Source of the DNA: an uncultured Selenomonadaceae bacterium
GTDB taxonomy: Bacteria; Bacillota; Negativicutes; Selenomonadales; Selenomonadaceae
Reading direction: 5' to 3'
DNA length: 64,000 bases
Assembly (NCBI GenBank): GCA_905234235.1
Contig: CAJOHN010000002.1
Coordinates: 1 to 64,000 of the forward strand
The notes below the pieces were generated by a model. That model searched no databases and was not told the origin of the DNA. It saw only the letters and a list, made by a program, of their open reading frames with translations. Shown piece after piece: positions 8,036 to 16,556 of this stretch. The stretch's first letter is position 1. The number at the start of each line of letters is the position of its first letter. Both the position numbers and the translations under genes were made by a program.

Positions 8036-8911
8036 ATGACGGCTTTGAAGAAAATTGGTTTTATCGGAACGGGGATAATGGGCTCGGCGATGGCTGGGCA
8101 TTTAATGGACGCGGGCTTTTCTGTCAGCGTTTACAACCGCACGAAGTCTAAGGCGCAAGCTTTGATTGAACGCGGAGCTCGTTGGTGCGAAACCGTCAGT
8201 GAATGCGCGGCAGGGCAAGACGTTGTGATAACTATCGTCGGCTATCCAAAGGACGTTGAGCAAATTTATTTAGGCGCGGGCGGTATCGTCGAATCTGCGC
8301 GGGCTGGTGCTTATCTTGTCGATATGACGACTTCCTCGCCGATTCTTGCCGAGAAAATTTTTGCGGCGGCTAAGGCTAAAAATCTTCACGCGGTTGATGC
8401 TCCGGTTACCGGCGGCGATGTCGGCGCGAAGAATGCCACGCTTACAATTCTTGTCGGCGGCGAGGAAGAAGACTTTAACGCATTGCAACCTGTCTTCGCG
8501 GCAATGGGCAAAAATATCGTCTACGAAGGTTCGGCGGGCGCGGGGCAGAAAACTAAGGCTTGCAACCAAATCGCAATCGCGGGAACGTTAGCGGGAGTTT
8601 GTGAGGCTTTTGCTTATGCTAAGGCTTCGGGGCTCGACGTTGAGAAAGTTTATTCGGCGATAGTGACGGGCGCGGCTGGCAGTGTTCAAATGACAGGTGT
8701 AGCGCGCAGAGGTCTCGACGGTGATTTTAATCCCGGATTTATGCTGAAACATTTTGGCAAAGACTTAGCTATCGGCAACGAAACCGCTACGGCTTACGGC
8801 GCGTCGCTCCCGATTCTGGCGATGGTGCTCCACGAGGTGCGCAAGCTCGAAGAATCAGGCGAAGGCAATCTCGGTACGCAAGCATTGCTGAAGTATTACG
8901 GCGTTTCTTGA
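8036..8911 (+). CDS. NAD(P)-dependent beta-hydroxyacid dehydrogenase
   Basis: The 291-aa protein opens with [19 protein letters not shown] (Rossmann GxGxxG), has [20 protein letters not shown] (the substrate-binding signature of the 3-hydroxyisobutyrate dehydrogenase family) and the catalytic-Lys block [11 protein letters not shown]. Family members reduce tartronate semialdehyde, methylmalonate semialdehyde, succinate semialdehyde or similar; specificity cannot be read here. ATG 8036 is preferred over an in-frame GTG at 8015 because GAGGGTG lies between them. It stands alone, divergent from pyrH and convergent with the GIY-YIG remnant. Confidence 0.85.
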   Translation: MTALKKIGFIGTGIMGSAMAGHLMDAGFSVSVYNRTKSKAQALIERGARWCETVSECAAGQDVVITIVGYPKDVEQIYLGAGGIVESARAGAYLVDMTTSSPILAEKIFAAAKAKNLHAVDAPVTGGDVGAKNATLTILVGGEEEDFNALQPVFAAMGKNIVYEGSAGAGQKTKACNQIAIAGTLAGVCEAFAYAKASGLDVEKVYSAIVTGAAGSVQMTGVARRGLDGDFNPGFMLKHFGKDLAIGNETATAYGASLPILAMVLHEVRKLEESGEGNLGTQALLKYYGVS

Positions 8912-9369
8912 GCGGATTCGGCGTCGGTTTTAGCAGTGCAATGGCTACCAAGTTTTGCTTGACGCATTTTGACTTTCGTTTCCGATGTATGGTGCCTTCC
9001 AAGTTGCGCTTGGCGCATTAATTCTTTACTAGCTTCTGTGTGCTTGAAAAGTGCTATTCCGCCGCTGGTCTTGTTGTATCCCTTGGGATAGACACAATTG
9101 AAAAATTTTATCCAGCGTTGCTCGCATTCGCTGGTAAGATTGACAGGGACATTTTCTTCGACGACCCACTAATCGAAATTTTCCCAGCCGACATTTTTGA
9201 TTTCGCGGTCGATAAACAATTTGCCGTACTTGTGCTGATAGATTCGCGTATATACGTCCTCTTGACCAGTGACACCGATGTAATACATGTTGTTTTTTCT
9301 ACACCAAATCACGTACACCGCGAAGAGCACGTTTGTTTGACATTCAGAATCTTTTTTGTTATCATGCAT
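8896..9369 (-). pseudogene. GIY-YIG endonuclease with NUMOD3 motifs, interrupted by an amber codon
   Basis: From ATG 9369 (AAGGGAG upstream) the frame reads a GIY-YIG domain (VYVIWCRKNNMYYIGVTG, about residues 17-34) to GWENFD, then TAG at 9171-9169. Reading through, the same frame continues for 91 codons (WVVEENVPVNLTSECEQRWI and a later stretch SETKVKMRQAKLG) to TAA at 8898-8896. The tail contains two NUMOD3-like DNA-binding motifs (ELMRQAQLG and KVKMRQAKLG). Together this is a small free-standing homing-endonuclease-like gene disabled by one nonsense change. Its end overlaps the preceding dehydrogenase gene by 16 bases. Confidence 0.75.
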
Positions 9370-9463
9370 GTGTAAGGACTCCCTTCTGCAATTTGTGGGT
9401 AACATGTGCATTTTACAGGAGGGAAAAATTTTTGTCAATTTTTTTTATCAAGGAGTGATTCTT

Positions 9464-9901
9464 TTGTTTGAAGAATGGCGCAAATTCCTCCTCCGAGGTA
9501 ACATCGTTGACATGGCCACAGGTGTCATAATCGGTGCAGCTTTTGGGAAAATTGTATCATCTTTCACCTCTGACATATTAATGCCTCCGCTCGGAATGTT
9601 GCTCGGAAAGGTAGATTTCTCGAATCTGTACATCAATTTATCTAGCGTCGAGTACGAATCATTTGCCGCCGCCAAAGAAGCAGGTGCACCAATCATTGCT
9701 TACGGAGCGTTCCTGAACGTGTGCCTAGATTTCATGATTGTAGCCACCGCAATTTTTATTCTCCTTCGGCAAGTGAATCGTTTTTTGCCCGCACCGCCTC
9801 CTCCTCCGCCTGATCCGCGTAAATGCCCGTACTGCAAAGAAACGGTTGCTGACGACGCGACTAAGTGCCCGCATTGCGCTTCCGACATCAAAGGCAAATA
9901 G
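9464..9901 (+). CDS. mscL: Large-conductance mechanosensitive channel with zinc-ribbon tail
   Basis: From TTG 9464 (AAGGAG upstream) a 145-aa MscL: the N-terminal amphipathic helix EEWRKFLLRGNIVDMATGVI, first transmembrane helix with the pore glycines and alanines, a periplasmic loop and a second transmembrane helix ending ILLRQVNRF. MscL opens under membrane tension to release solutes on osmotic downshock. A proline run (APPPPPPD) then leads to a zinc ribbon with CPYC and CPHC (residues about 122-140) that replaces the usual cytoplasmic helix bundle end. A terminator follows immediately. Confidence 0.93.
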   Translation: MFEEWRKFLLRGNIVDMATGVIIGAAFGKIVSSFTSDILMPPLGMLLGKVDFSNLYINLSSVEYESFAAAKEAGAPIIAYGAFLNVCLDFMIVATAIFILLRQVNRFLPAPPPPPPDPRKCPYCKETVADDATKCPHCASDIKGK

Positions 9902-9925
9902 CATAGACATAAAAAAAAAAATTAT

Positions 9926-9957
9926 AGCCCCTCCGATTTTGGAGAGGCTTTTTTTGT
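9926..9957 (+). terminator. Rho-independent terminator after mscL
   Basis: A nine-base stem (AGCCCCTCC paired to GGAGAGGCT with one mismatch) and loop GATTTT are followed by seven T residues. Confidence 0.8.
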
Positions 9958-9972
9958 TGTTGTCCGCGCAGA

Positions 9973-12141
9973 TTATTGTTTCTTTAACTTGGAGCCGCTG
10001 ATTCTGTAAACGTCATCATCAATGTGGAAAGTCGTTGCCGTGAAACTCTTCAGCATAATCGAGCCGCCGTCATCAAATTTCAACGTCACTGCTTTGTTTT
10101 TGTAAGACGCGGTGAAGTCAAGCCCGTCGAGCGTCAGCGTATCGTTATTGTCGAAGCCGACGATTGTATCTTTGCCGTCGCCGTAGCCGCCGTAAAGCGT
10201 ATCTTTTTTCGAGCCGCCTTGAATCGTATTGGCAAGCGCATTGCCCGTGATTTTGGTATTTTTAGTTCGCGTGGAAGCGTCGGCAGTTTCGACAGCTGAA
10301 CCGAGCGCTACGGAAGATTTACTTGAGTTAGTCAAAGTTAAAGTCGTCGAGGACGTGTATTTTCTTGTGCCTCTGATATTAACGGAGTACAAGCTTGCCG
10401 CGCCGTTCAATGTCACCGAGCCGTTGCCAACCTTAACGATAACATCATCGCCGGTTTCGTTCATGGAATAAGTTCCCGTGCCGTTACCGATTTGCAATGT
10501 CGACGTCGAGTTAAAGCCTACGATAGTATCGTTACCGTCGCCGCTTGCATATTTGAAAAGCACATTTACGCCGCCGAGCATCGTAACTTTGTTGCCACGG
10601 CTGACCATGTAATCATTGCCGCTGCCGCCATCCATTTTAACGTTATCGGCAACGCTTTCAGAATCGCCATTCACAAGCGAATCATCGCCCACTCTGCCGA
10701 ACATTTTAACGTTGCTACCTGCATTAAATAAGTAGTCGTTGTTGCCGGTCCATAGAAACTCCGTCGCCGTAATTTTTAATAGAATCTTTACCCGTGCCAC
10801 CTTTTATTGTAGAACTGTCGCCGTAAGAAGTAATTGAGCTTTTGCCGCCTGAAACTGTAATGCGGGCGTTGTCGGTGTAGCTGGTTATTACGTTGTTGAC
10901 TGAACCGCCCCCATTACCAACGAGTGAACCGCCGATAATGCTGACAGTTTTATTCTTCGCGCCGAGCAAAGTCATCGCGCCGCTGCTTATCGTGACGTCA
11001 TCGCCGACGCTGAAAATATCATCGTTGTCCGCGCCGGCGTAAATTATTACGCTGTCGCCTTGATTGTTGATTGAATCGGCTCCTATGCCGCTCGAAATAT
11101 AAGAGTTGCTCGCCAAGCTGGAGTTATAAACGGTATCGTTGCCGTCTCCGTCTCAATGCTCGCTTGCGAACCCCAGTGAGACGAAATTTGTAACGTGGTC
11201 GTTGCCGTGAAACGTCCGCACTGTCGAATCGGTACTGTTGCTTATGGTTAAGTCGCCCGCCTGCCGAGCAAGATAGCGGAAGAACATATAACCGGCGGCG
11301 TAAGCGTTTGATTGACCGGTATTAGTGTTGGATGTATCTAACCAATTCCCCAGTGCGGTAGCATTAGTTGACAAAGATTTGATAAGACTGTATCTGTCAT
11401 CATCGACACCGTGCGTGAGCTCCGCCATACCTTCTTTGACAAATTGCGGCAACACCATATAGTAATTGATATTCGCCGCCATAACCGCATGAGTAAATTC
11501 ATGAGCGAGCGTGCGGTCGAGATAAAAATTGTCACTACCCGACATTTTGCCATCCGCATTGTCGATTATCATCGAATTATAAGCGTTCATGTTGACTTCT
11601 ATAGCGAGCCTGTTTACTATCTTCCCTGAATCGTCAGACCACCAAGTCGTTCCAGCTAAACTACCGTCGTCATCATTGTAGAACCTGAAGGCGATTTCTT
11701 TGACGGTCGTCTCTTTGTTGTAGGAGCCAAAATTATCGCCGTAAGAGTATCGTCGGTCAAATTTTCCAAGTTTATTTGATTAAACTTATCATCTGTCAAC
11801 TTAAATTTAAAACCATTGACAGTGAACTCGTTATCGGGATAATCGTCCAATAAGCCGTTTTCGGGAACGATACTGTTTTTAGTTTTGACGGTTGAGCCGC
11901 CCGCGTCGGAGCCTGTGATTGCGCCCGTGTCCTCATTGTCGAGGTTTATGCCGCAATACGTCTTCAAGAAATCGTCGCCACTGTCGGCGTTTCTGCAGTC
12001 GTTTAGAATGGCTGTCTTGAGTTCTTGGAAACTGTTGAAAGTTGAACAAGCCCTTACCGCCTCGTCGAGAGCATACTCGCCTTTTTTGTTCGTCTTGTCC
12101 AGAGACGCCATGAACCGCTGAATTACTTCTTGTTGAGTCAT
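9973..12141 (-). pseudogene. Decayed RTX-type calcium-binding metalloprotease
   Basis: One ancestral gene is spread over four blocks. It starts at ATG 12141 (GGGAG upstream) with an N-terminal region MTQQEVIQRFMASLDKTNKK. Near 11735 the frame shifts; the next block continues as YGDNFGSYNKETTVKEIAFR and holds a zinc-protease motif HEFTH with a downstream KEGMAE (about 11500-11410). TGA at 11155-11153 then interrupts the same frame, after which DGDGNDTVYN and further Gly/Asp repeats follow to about 10750, where a second shift moves into the final block of RTX-like nonapeptides (GGSGNDYMV, ASGDGNDTIVG, GGYGDGKDTIVG) ending at 9973. Intact, this would be a secreted or surface calcium-dependent protease. 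Three lesions in 2.2 kb indicate inactivation, unless sequencing error is responsible. Confidence 0.8.
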
Positions 12142-12242
12142 AAAAACCATCTCCCAATAAAAATTTTTCCTTACAGTGGCTATTACAATTGATTTTTTTC
12201 GTCAATTCCCTAACGCACGTTTTAATCAAATTTTAACAAAAA

Positions 12243-12270
12243 AAATTCCCCGCCTGTTTTGGGGAATTTG
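12243..12270 (-). terminator. Terminator after codY
   Basis: Minus strand stem AATTCCCC/GGGGAATT, loop AAAACAGGC, followed by eight T residues. Confidence 0.85.
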
Positions 12271-12294
12271 AAATGGTTTATGGTGCGGCAAATT

Positions 12295-13050
12295 TTACCT
12301 GCGGAGCTTTTGAACCTCTTCCATGAGATATTCGTTTTTGATTTTAATGAAGGTGCCTTTCATGCCGAGCGATTTGGATTCGATAACGCCCGCCGATTCA
12401 AACTTACGCAGAGCATTGACGATAACCGAACGAGTGATTCCGACGCGGTCAGCGATTTTCGACGCGACAAGGAGCCCTTCATCGCCGTTGAGTTCGTTGA
12501 GGATGTTAAAGGCAGCCTCCGCCTCCGAATAACTGAGCGTCGCCAGTGCGATTTGAACCGTTGCCTTCTTGCGAGCCTCCATTTCGACGCGTTCTTGACG
12601 GTCGCGAAGAATTTCCATGCCGACGACTGTCGCGCCGTACTCCGCCAAAAGTAAATCGTCATCGCTGACGTCTTCTTCGAGCCGAGCGATAACCAACGTA
12701 GCGATTCTGCGCCCTACGCCGTAAATCGGGACGATAGTAAAATATTTGCCGCTGATTGGCGAGTTGTCTTCCACGTTGCTGGTAGCTTTGGGATTAGCTT
12801 CTGTCGCGTCGAAATTATTCAACCATTTGACGTAGGGAAGAGGCAACTTACCTTGACGAAGAACCGAGTTGACGTTCAAGTCCTCTTCGTAATCGCTGAA
12901 GGCGTAGCCCAGAATTCCGCCCTTTTTATCGACGATGTAGATGTTGGCGTCGAGCACACTGCTCAAAACCTTCGCAATGCTCTTGTACTCCACATTCTCC
13001 GAACGTTGTAGCAACTTGTTAATTTTCCTTGTTTTCTCCAGAAGTGTCAT
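12295..13050 (-). CDS. codY: GTP- and branched-chain-amino-acid-sensing repressor CodY
   Basis: The 251-aa protein begins MTLLEKTRKINKLLQ, has the GAF sensing domain (residues about 1-150) and a C-terminal winged helix with the CodY-specific recognition helix VGITRSVIVNALRKFESAG. CodY represses nitrogen, carbon and transport genes when GTP and Ile/Leu/Val are plentiful. ATG 13050 follows AAGGGGAG. It is monocistronic with its own promoter and terminator, divergent from a 2-hydroxyacid dehydrogenase, and a CodY-box-like sequence lies between them. Confidence 0.96.
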   Translation of the reverse strand: MTLLEKTRKINKLLQRSENVEYKSIAKVLSSVLDANIYIVDKKGGILGYAFSDYEEDLNVNSVLRQGKLPLPYVKWLNNFDATEANPKATSNVEDNSPISGKYFTIVPIYGVGRRIATLVIARLEEDVSDDDLLLAEYGATVVGMEILRDRQERVEMEARKKATVQIALATLSYSEAEAAFNILNELNGDEGLLVASKIADRVGITRSVIVNALRKFESAGVIESKSLGMKGTFIKIKNEYLMEEVQKLRR

Positions 13051-13101
13051 GTTAGAACTCCCCTTTGAAAGATTTTTGGCGATGCTCAATATCCTACGTT
13101 T

Positions 13102-13129
13102 ATACTAGCACGAAAATTTATATTGTCAA
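13102..13129 (-). promoter_or_regulatory. Promoter of codY
   Basis: Minus strand TTGACA (13129-13124), 16-base spacer, TAGTAT (13107-13102). An alternative -10 TATAAA lies three bases further. Confidence 0.65.
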
Positions 13130-13132
13130 ATA

Positions 13133-13147
13133 AGTTTTCAGAATTTT
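13133..13147 (+). promoter_or_regulatory. Candidate CodY box
   Basis: AGTTTTCAGAATTTT matches the CodY consensus AATTTTCWGAAAATT at 12 of 15 positions. It lies just upstream of the codY -35 box and 15 bases before the -35 box of the divergent dehydrogenase, so it could mediate autoregulation and control of both genes. Binding is inferred. Confidence 0.5.
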
Positions 13148-13161
13148 TTATGCAACATAGC

Positions 13162-13190
13162 TTGACGTGCGGCGGCAAAAGTTGTAAACT
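13162..13190 (+). promoter_or_regulatory. Promoter of the 2-hydroxyacid dehydrogenase
   Basis: TTGACG (13162-13167), 17-base spacer, TAAACT (13185-13190). Confidence 0.65.
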
Positions 13191-13253
13191 TCCTTTTAAC
13201 AGGGAGCGCAATGCTCCAAAGGGTTTCTCGTTAATTAAAGGGAGGAATGCTAA

Positions 13254-14222
13254 ATGCAAAATCGCAGGAAAATCGTTGTCATCGGAACTTCCAACGTCGG
13301 CTCGGCAGTCGTCAACAAACTCGCCGATTTCCAACTCGCTTCTGAAATCGTTTTAATCGACCTCAATCAGGACAAAGCTTGGGGCGAGGCTACCGACTCC
13401 AGCCACGCAACCGCTTGCGTCTACAGCACCAATATCAAATTCCGCGCCACCGGTGACTACAGTGCTTGTGCCGGTGCCAATATCGTTATCATCTGCGCGG
13501 GTCCGTCGATTCGTCCGGGCGAAACTCCCGACCGTCTCAAGCTCGCCGGAACCAACGCCAAAATCATGAATTCGGTCTTCCGTAGCGTTGCCGAACATAC
13601 CAAAGATGCCGTCATTATCCTCATCACCAACCCGCTTGACGTTGCAACTTACGTCGTCAGCAAAATCGCTGATGAAATCGGCTATCCGCGTAATCTGATT
13701 CTCGGCACCGGCACCATGCTTGAGACTTATCGTTTCCGTCGCATTCTCGCCAATAAGTACGAAGTCGACCCGAAAAACATCAACGGCTACGTTCTCGGCG
13801 AACACGGCAACGCGGCATTTGTTGCTTGGTCAACCACCGGTTGCGCAGGCTTCCCGCTTGAAAAACTCGACGAATATTTCCGTCACACTGAACCGCTTGA
13901 TAAGAAAGCTGTTGAGCAAGAGCTTATCCAAGTTGCTTACGACGTTATCAACCGCAAAGGCTTCACCAATACCGGCGTTGCTATGGCGGCTGTTCGTTTC
14001 GTTAAATCCGTCCTCTATGATGAGCATACCATTCTGCCCTGCTCCGCGATTATGGAAGGCGAATATGGCATTAAAGACGTTGCCCTTTCTATGCCCCGCA
14101 TGATTTGCGCCGATGGCATTATGCGCGTCTTTGAAGTTGCTCTCACCGACGAAGAACTTGAGAAAATGTACGCGGCGGCTAAATCCGTTCGCAGTGCTCT
14201 TGACGGTGCTGGCATTAAATAA
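13254..14222 (+). CDS. L-2-hydroxyacid dehydrogenase of the lactate/malate dehydrogenase family
   Basis: The 322-aa protein has the Rossmann start KIVVIGTSNVGSAVVNKL, the NAD-binding Asp (LIDLNQDKA), ITNPLDVATYV and the catalytic His in GEHGN. ATG 13254 follows GGGAGG. Residues that set substrate choice differ from textbook LDH: the loop reads AGPSIRPGETPDR, with Ile where LDH has Gln and Arg only in the later DR, and the proton-relay Asp is Glu in MLETYRFR. This loop resembles L-2-hydroxyisocaproate dehydrogenase, so branched 2-oxoacids are a plausible substrate, which would fit CodY control. Lactate dehydrogenase remains possible. Confidence 0.75.
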   Translation: MQNRRKIVVIGTSNVGSAVVNKLADFQLASEIVLIDLNQDKAWGEATDSSHATACVYSTNIKFRATGDYSACAGANIVIICAGPSIRPGETPDRLKLAGTNAKIMNSVFRSVAEHTKDAVIILITNPLDVATYVVSKIADEIGYPRNLILGTGTMLETYRFRRILANKYEVDPKNINGYVLGEHGNAAFVAWSTTGCAGFPLEKLDEYFRHTEPLDKKAVEQELIQVAYDVINRKGFTNTGVAMAAVRFVKSVLYDEHTILPCSAIMEGEYGIKDVALSMPRMICADGIMRVFEVALTDEELEKMYAAAKSVRSALDGAGIK

Positions 14223-14250
14223 TCCGACGACAAAATTTTTCTTGCACAAA

Positions 14251-14283
14251 GAAAGCCCTTCCAATTTCGGAGGGGCTTTTTGA
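14251..14283. terminator. Bidirectional terminator
   Basis: Stem AAAGCCCTTCC/GGAGGGGCTTT with loop AATTTC and T-rich flanks on both sides serves the dehydrogenase (plus) and the lytic transglycosylase (minus). Confidence 0.8.
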
Positions 14284-14284
14284 T

Positions 14285-14896
14285 TTACAATGACAAATTT
14301 TTTAATCGAGCAAAGCGCAATTCGTGAAGCGCAATCGGCGTAGAGATAAAATTATCCGTGCCGTAAAGTTTGGCGTATTTTTCTCGGCAATGGAGAACGC
14401 GCTTTACGTAGTCGCGAGTTTCGGCGTAGGGAATTTTATCGGCGTCGGAAAAATTATCGCTCCAATGATTTTCTTTAATCCATTCGTGAACGTTGCCGCG
14501 CCCCGCGTTGTACGCCGCCAATGCCAAAACGTCGTTGCCTTTGAATTCGTCTTCAAGCTCGGCGAGATACCACGTGCCGTATCGAATGTTAGTTTCGGCG
14601 TTGTGAAGTTCGGAATTGGTTTCACCGAGCTGAACCGCTATCCAAGCCGCAGTCTCCGGCATTATCTGCATTAGCCCGACCGCTCCGCTTTGTGAATGCG
14701 CCGCCTCTGAAAAATTACTCTCGACTTTCATTACCGCTATCGCCAAAAATTTATCGACCTTCCAACGCGCAGAATAATTTTCTACTGTCGTGCGGTACGG
14801 GAACGGATATAAAAATTTTCTTTGAACCGAAGGCACGCTTATCAAAAAATATATCGCGAACATCGCCGCGCAGATTGCTAAAATTTTTTTTATCAT
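14285..14896 (-). CDS. Lytic murein transglycosylase (SLT domain)
   Basis: The 203-aa protein has an N-terminal membrane anchor or signal (residues 5-22) and an SLT domain: catalytic Glu in VMKVESNFSE, then GAVGLMQIMPETA and ALAAYNAGRGNV. Such enzymes cleave peptidoglycan with formation of 1,6-anhydromuramic acid, for remodelling or insertion of envelope complexes. ATG 14896 follows GGAGGTGA. It lies upstream of, and divergent from, the Mla operon. Confidence 0.88.
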   Translation of the reverse strand: MIKKILAICAAMFAIYFLISVPSVQRKFLYPFPYRTTVENYSARWKVDKFLAIAVMKVESNFSEAAHSQSGAVGLMQIMPETAAWIAVQLGETNSELHNAETNIRYGTWYLAELEDEFKGNDVLALAAYNAGRGNVHEWIKENHWSDNFSDADKIPYAETRDYVKRVLHCREKYAKLYGTDNFISTPIALHELRFARLKNLSL

Positions 14897-14987
14897 CGAT
14901 TCACCTCCGCGCCGTTTCTTATGAATTTTAAATGATTAGCCTGTTGCTGTCAAATTTCTTACGGGCAAAAAAATTTTTCAGCGTCTA

Positions 14988-15017
14988 TTCATAGGCTAAT
15001 AAATTTTATGATATAAT
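14988..15017 (+). promoter_or_regulatory. Promoter of the envelope operon mlaE-bamA
   Basis: An extended -10 (TG-A-TATAAT, 15009-15017) with a weak TTCATA at 14988-14993, 25 bases before the mlaE start. Confidence 0.65.
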
Positions 15018-15041
15018 GCAACGTCGAAAGGGGGCGGCGTA

Positions 15042-15815
15042 TTGCTGACGAAAATTTTTGAGGCGATTGGCGGATTTATGATTAGGCGCGCCGAAGAATT
15101 TGGCACGATAGTTTTGCTTTACGTCGACACAATGAAGCAGGCCACTCGCAAGCCGCGTATTAGACACATCCTCGCGCAAATGTCGCACTTAGGCGTTGAC
15201 TCGCTGGGGATTGTTTCGTTGACTTTGTTATTTACGGGCGTAGTTTTCACGTTGCAGACGGCGCACGAGTTTATAAGATTCGGAGCGCAATCGACGGTCG
15301 GCGGAGTAATTGCAATCGCAATCGGCAGGGAGCTTGGTCCGGTATTGGTCGGCGTAGTCTGCGCGGGCAGAGTCGGTGCGGCGATAACGGCGGAGATTAG
15401 TACGATGAAAGTTACCGAACAAATCGACGCGCTGAAAGTTATGGCAGTCAGCCCCGTTAATTATCTGATTGTCCCGCGCATGATAGCTTGTATGATAGCC
15501 GTTCCGATTCTTACGGTTTTCGGAGATATTATCGGAGTTTTCGGCGGCTGGGTCGTCGCTACGCAATATTCCGGTATCAGCTCTTATCTTTTTATGAATT
15601 CGATTAAAATGTTCGCGGAGATTTACGACTTGACGGGCGGCATGATTAAGGCGATTTTTTTCGGCAATGTTATCGCGGTGCTCGGTTGCTACTACGGCTT
15701 GAATTGTCCCAACGGCGCGGAGGGCGTCGGCATTGCCACGACTAAAACTGTCGTCACGTCGATTCTTGTTATTTTTATCTTGAACGCGCTTTTGACGTTC
15801 ATTATCTACGGGTAA
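15042..15815 (+). CDS. mlaE: Phospholipid-transport ABC permease MlaE
   Basis: The 257-aa protein is a typical MlaE/YrbE permease, with an N-terminal amphipathic region, about five transmembrane helices and the family block GRVGAAITAEISTMKVTEQI followed by DALKVM. It starts at TTG 15042 behind GGGGGCGG. It would form the inner-membrane part of the MCE lipid transporter with MlaF (four bases downstream) and MlaD. This opens a seven-gene plus-strand operon for envelope lipid traffic and outer-membrane assembly. Confidence 0.93.
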   Translation: MLTKIFEAIGGFMIRRAEEFGTIVLLYVDTMKQATRKPRIRHILAQMSHLGVDSLGIVSLTLLFTGVVFTLQTAHEFIRFGAQSTVGGVIAIAIGRELGPVLVGVVCAGRVGAAITAEISTMKVTEQIDALKVMAVSPVNYLIVPRMIACMIAVPILTVFGDIIGVFGGWVVATQYSGISSYLFMNSIKMFAEIYDLTGGMIKAIFFGNVIAVLGCYYGLNCPNGAEGVGIATTKTVVTSILVIFILNALLTFIIYG

Positions 15816-15818
15816 ATC

Positions 15819-16544
15819 ATGATTAAGATTGTTAATGTCACTAAAAAATTCGGACAGAAAGTCGCGCTGAAAAATATCAATCTCGAAATTGCCGACGGCG
15901 AAACCCTCGCGATAATCGGCGGGTCGGGTTCGGGCAAGTCAACTTTGCTACGTTTGATGATTGGACTGATTCAACCGACAAGCGGCGAGATTTGGATTGG
16001 CGACGATGAAATTTCACACCTCGACGAAAAAAATATGATGCGCGTCCGATTAAGAATGGGAATGGTTTTCCAATATTCCGCGCTGTTCGATTCTATGACG
16101 GTCGGCGATAACGTGGCGTTTGGACTGGTTGAACATACCGACTTCAGCAAGGAAAAAATTCAATCAATCGTCAAGGAAAAGCTTAAGCAAGTTGGCTTGG
16201 AGGGCGTGGAAGATCGTATGCCAAACGAACTCAGCGGCGGTATGAAAAAAAGAGTTTCATTAGCGCGAGCCATTGCCTTTGAACCCGAAATTATTTTCTA
16301 TGACGAGCCGAGCAGCGGTTTGGATCCGATTATGACAAATAAAATTGACGAGCTGATAATCGAGACGCAACGCGCCCTTAAAGTTACGAGTGTCGTTGTT
16401 ACGCATGATATGGTTAGCGCGTGCCGAATAGCCAACAGAATCGCGATGGTTTACGACGGCGAACTTATTGCTATCGACACGCCCGATAACTTCAAAAAAA
16501 TTCAAGATGAGCGCGTCAAAGCGTTCTTTAGGATTATAGATTAA
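15819..16544 (+). CDS. mlaF: Phospholipid-transport ABC ATPase MlaF
   Basis: The 241-aa ATPase has Walker A GGSGSGKST, signature LSGGMKKRVSLARA and Walker B IIFYDEPSSGLDP; the S-G-G-M form of the signature is characteristic of Mla/Mkl ATPases. It powers lipid movement through MlaE and MlaD. It begins four bases after mlaE and ends 12 bases before mlaD. Confidence 0.95.
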   Translation: MIKIVNVTKKFGQKVALKNINLEIADGETLAIIGGSGSGKSTLLRLMIGLIQPTSGEIWIGDDEISHLDEKNMMRVRLRMGMVFQYSALFDSMTVGDNVAFGLVEHTDFSKEKIQSIVKEKLKQVGLEGVEDRMPNELSGGMKKRVSLARAIAFEPEIIFYDEPSSGLDPIMTNKIDELIIETQRALKVTSVVVTHDMVSACRIANRIAMVYDGELIAIDTPDNFKKIQDERVKAFFRIID

Positions 16545-16556
16545 GGAGGCGAAGCG

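Noticed and set aside
8015..8036. GTG 8015 as start of the dehydrogenase
   Set aside because: It would put the ribosome site GAGGGTG inside the gene; family alignment favours ATG 8036.
9169..9171. Amber codon as pyrrolysine site
   Set aside because: No pyl genes or insertion context seen, and the homing-endonuclease family gives no reason for pyrrolysine.
11153..11155. TGA in the RTX gene as selenocysteine
   Set aside because: No SECIS-like hairpin evident and two frameshifts in the same gene favour decay.
12295..14222. Genomic-island boundary between codY and the dehydrogenase
   Set aside because: Codon use and spacing match the neighbours; no integrase, tRNA end or direct repeats.
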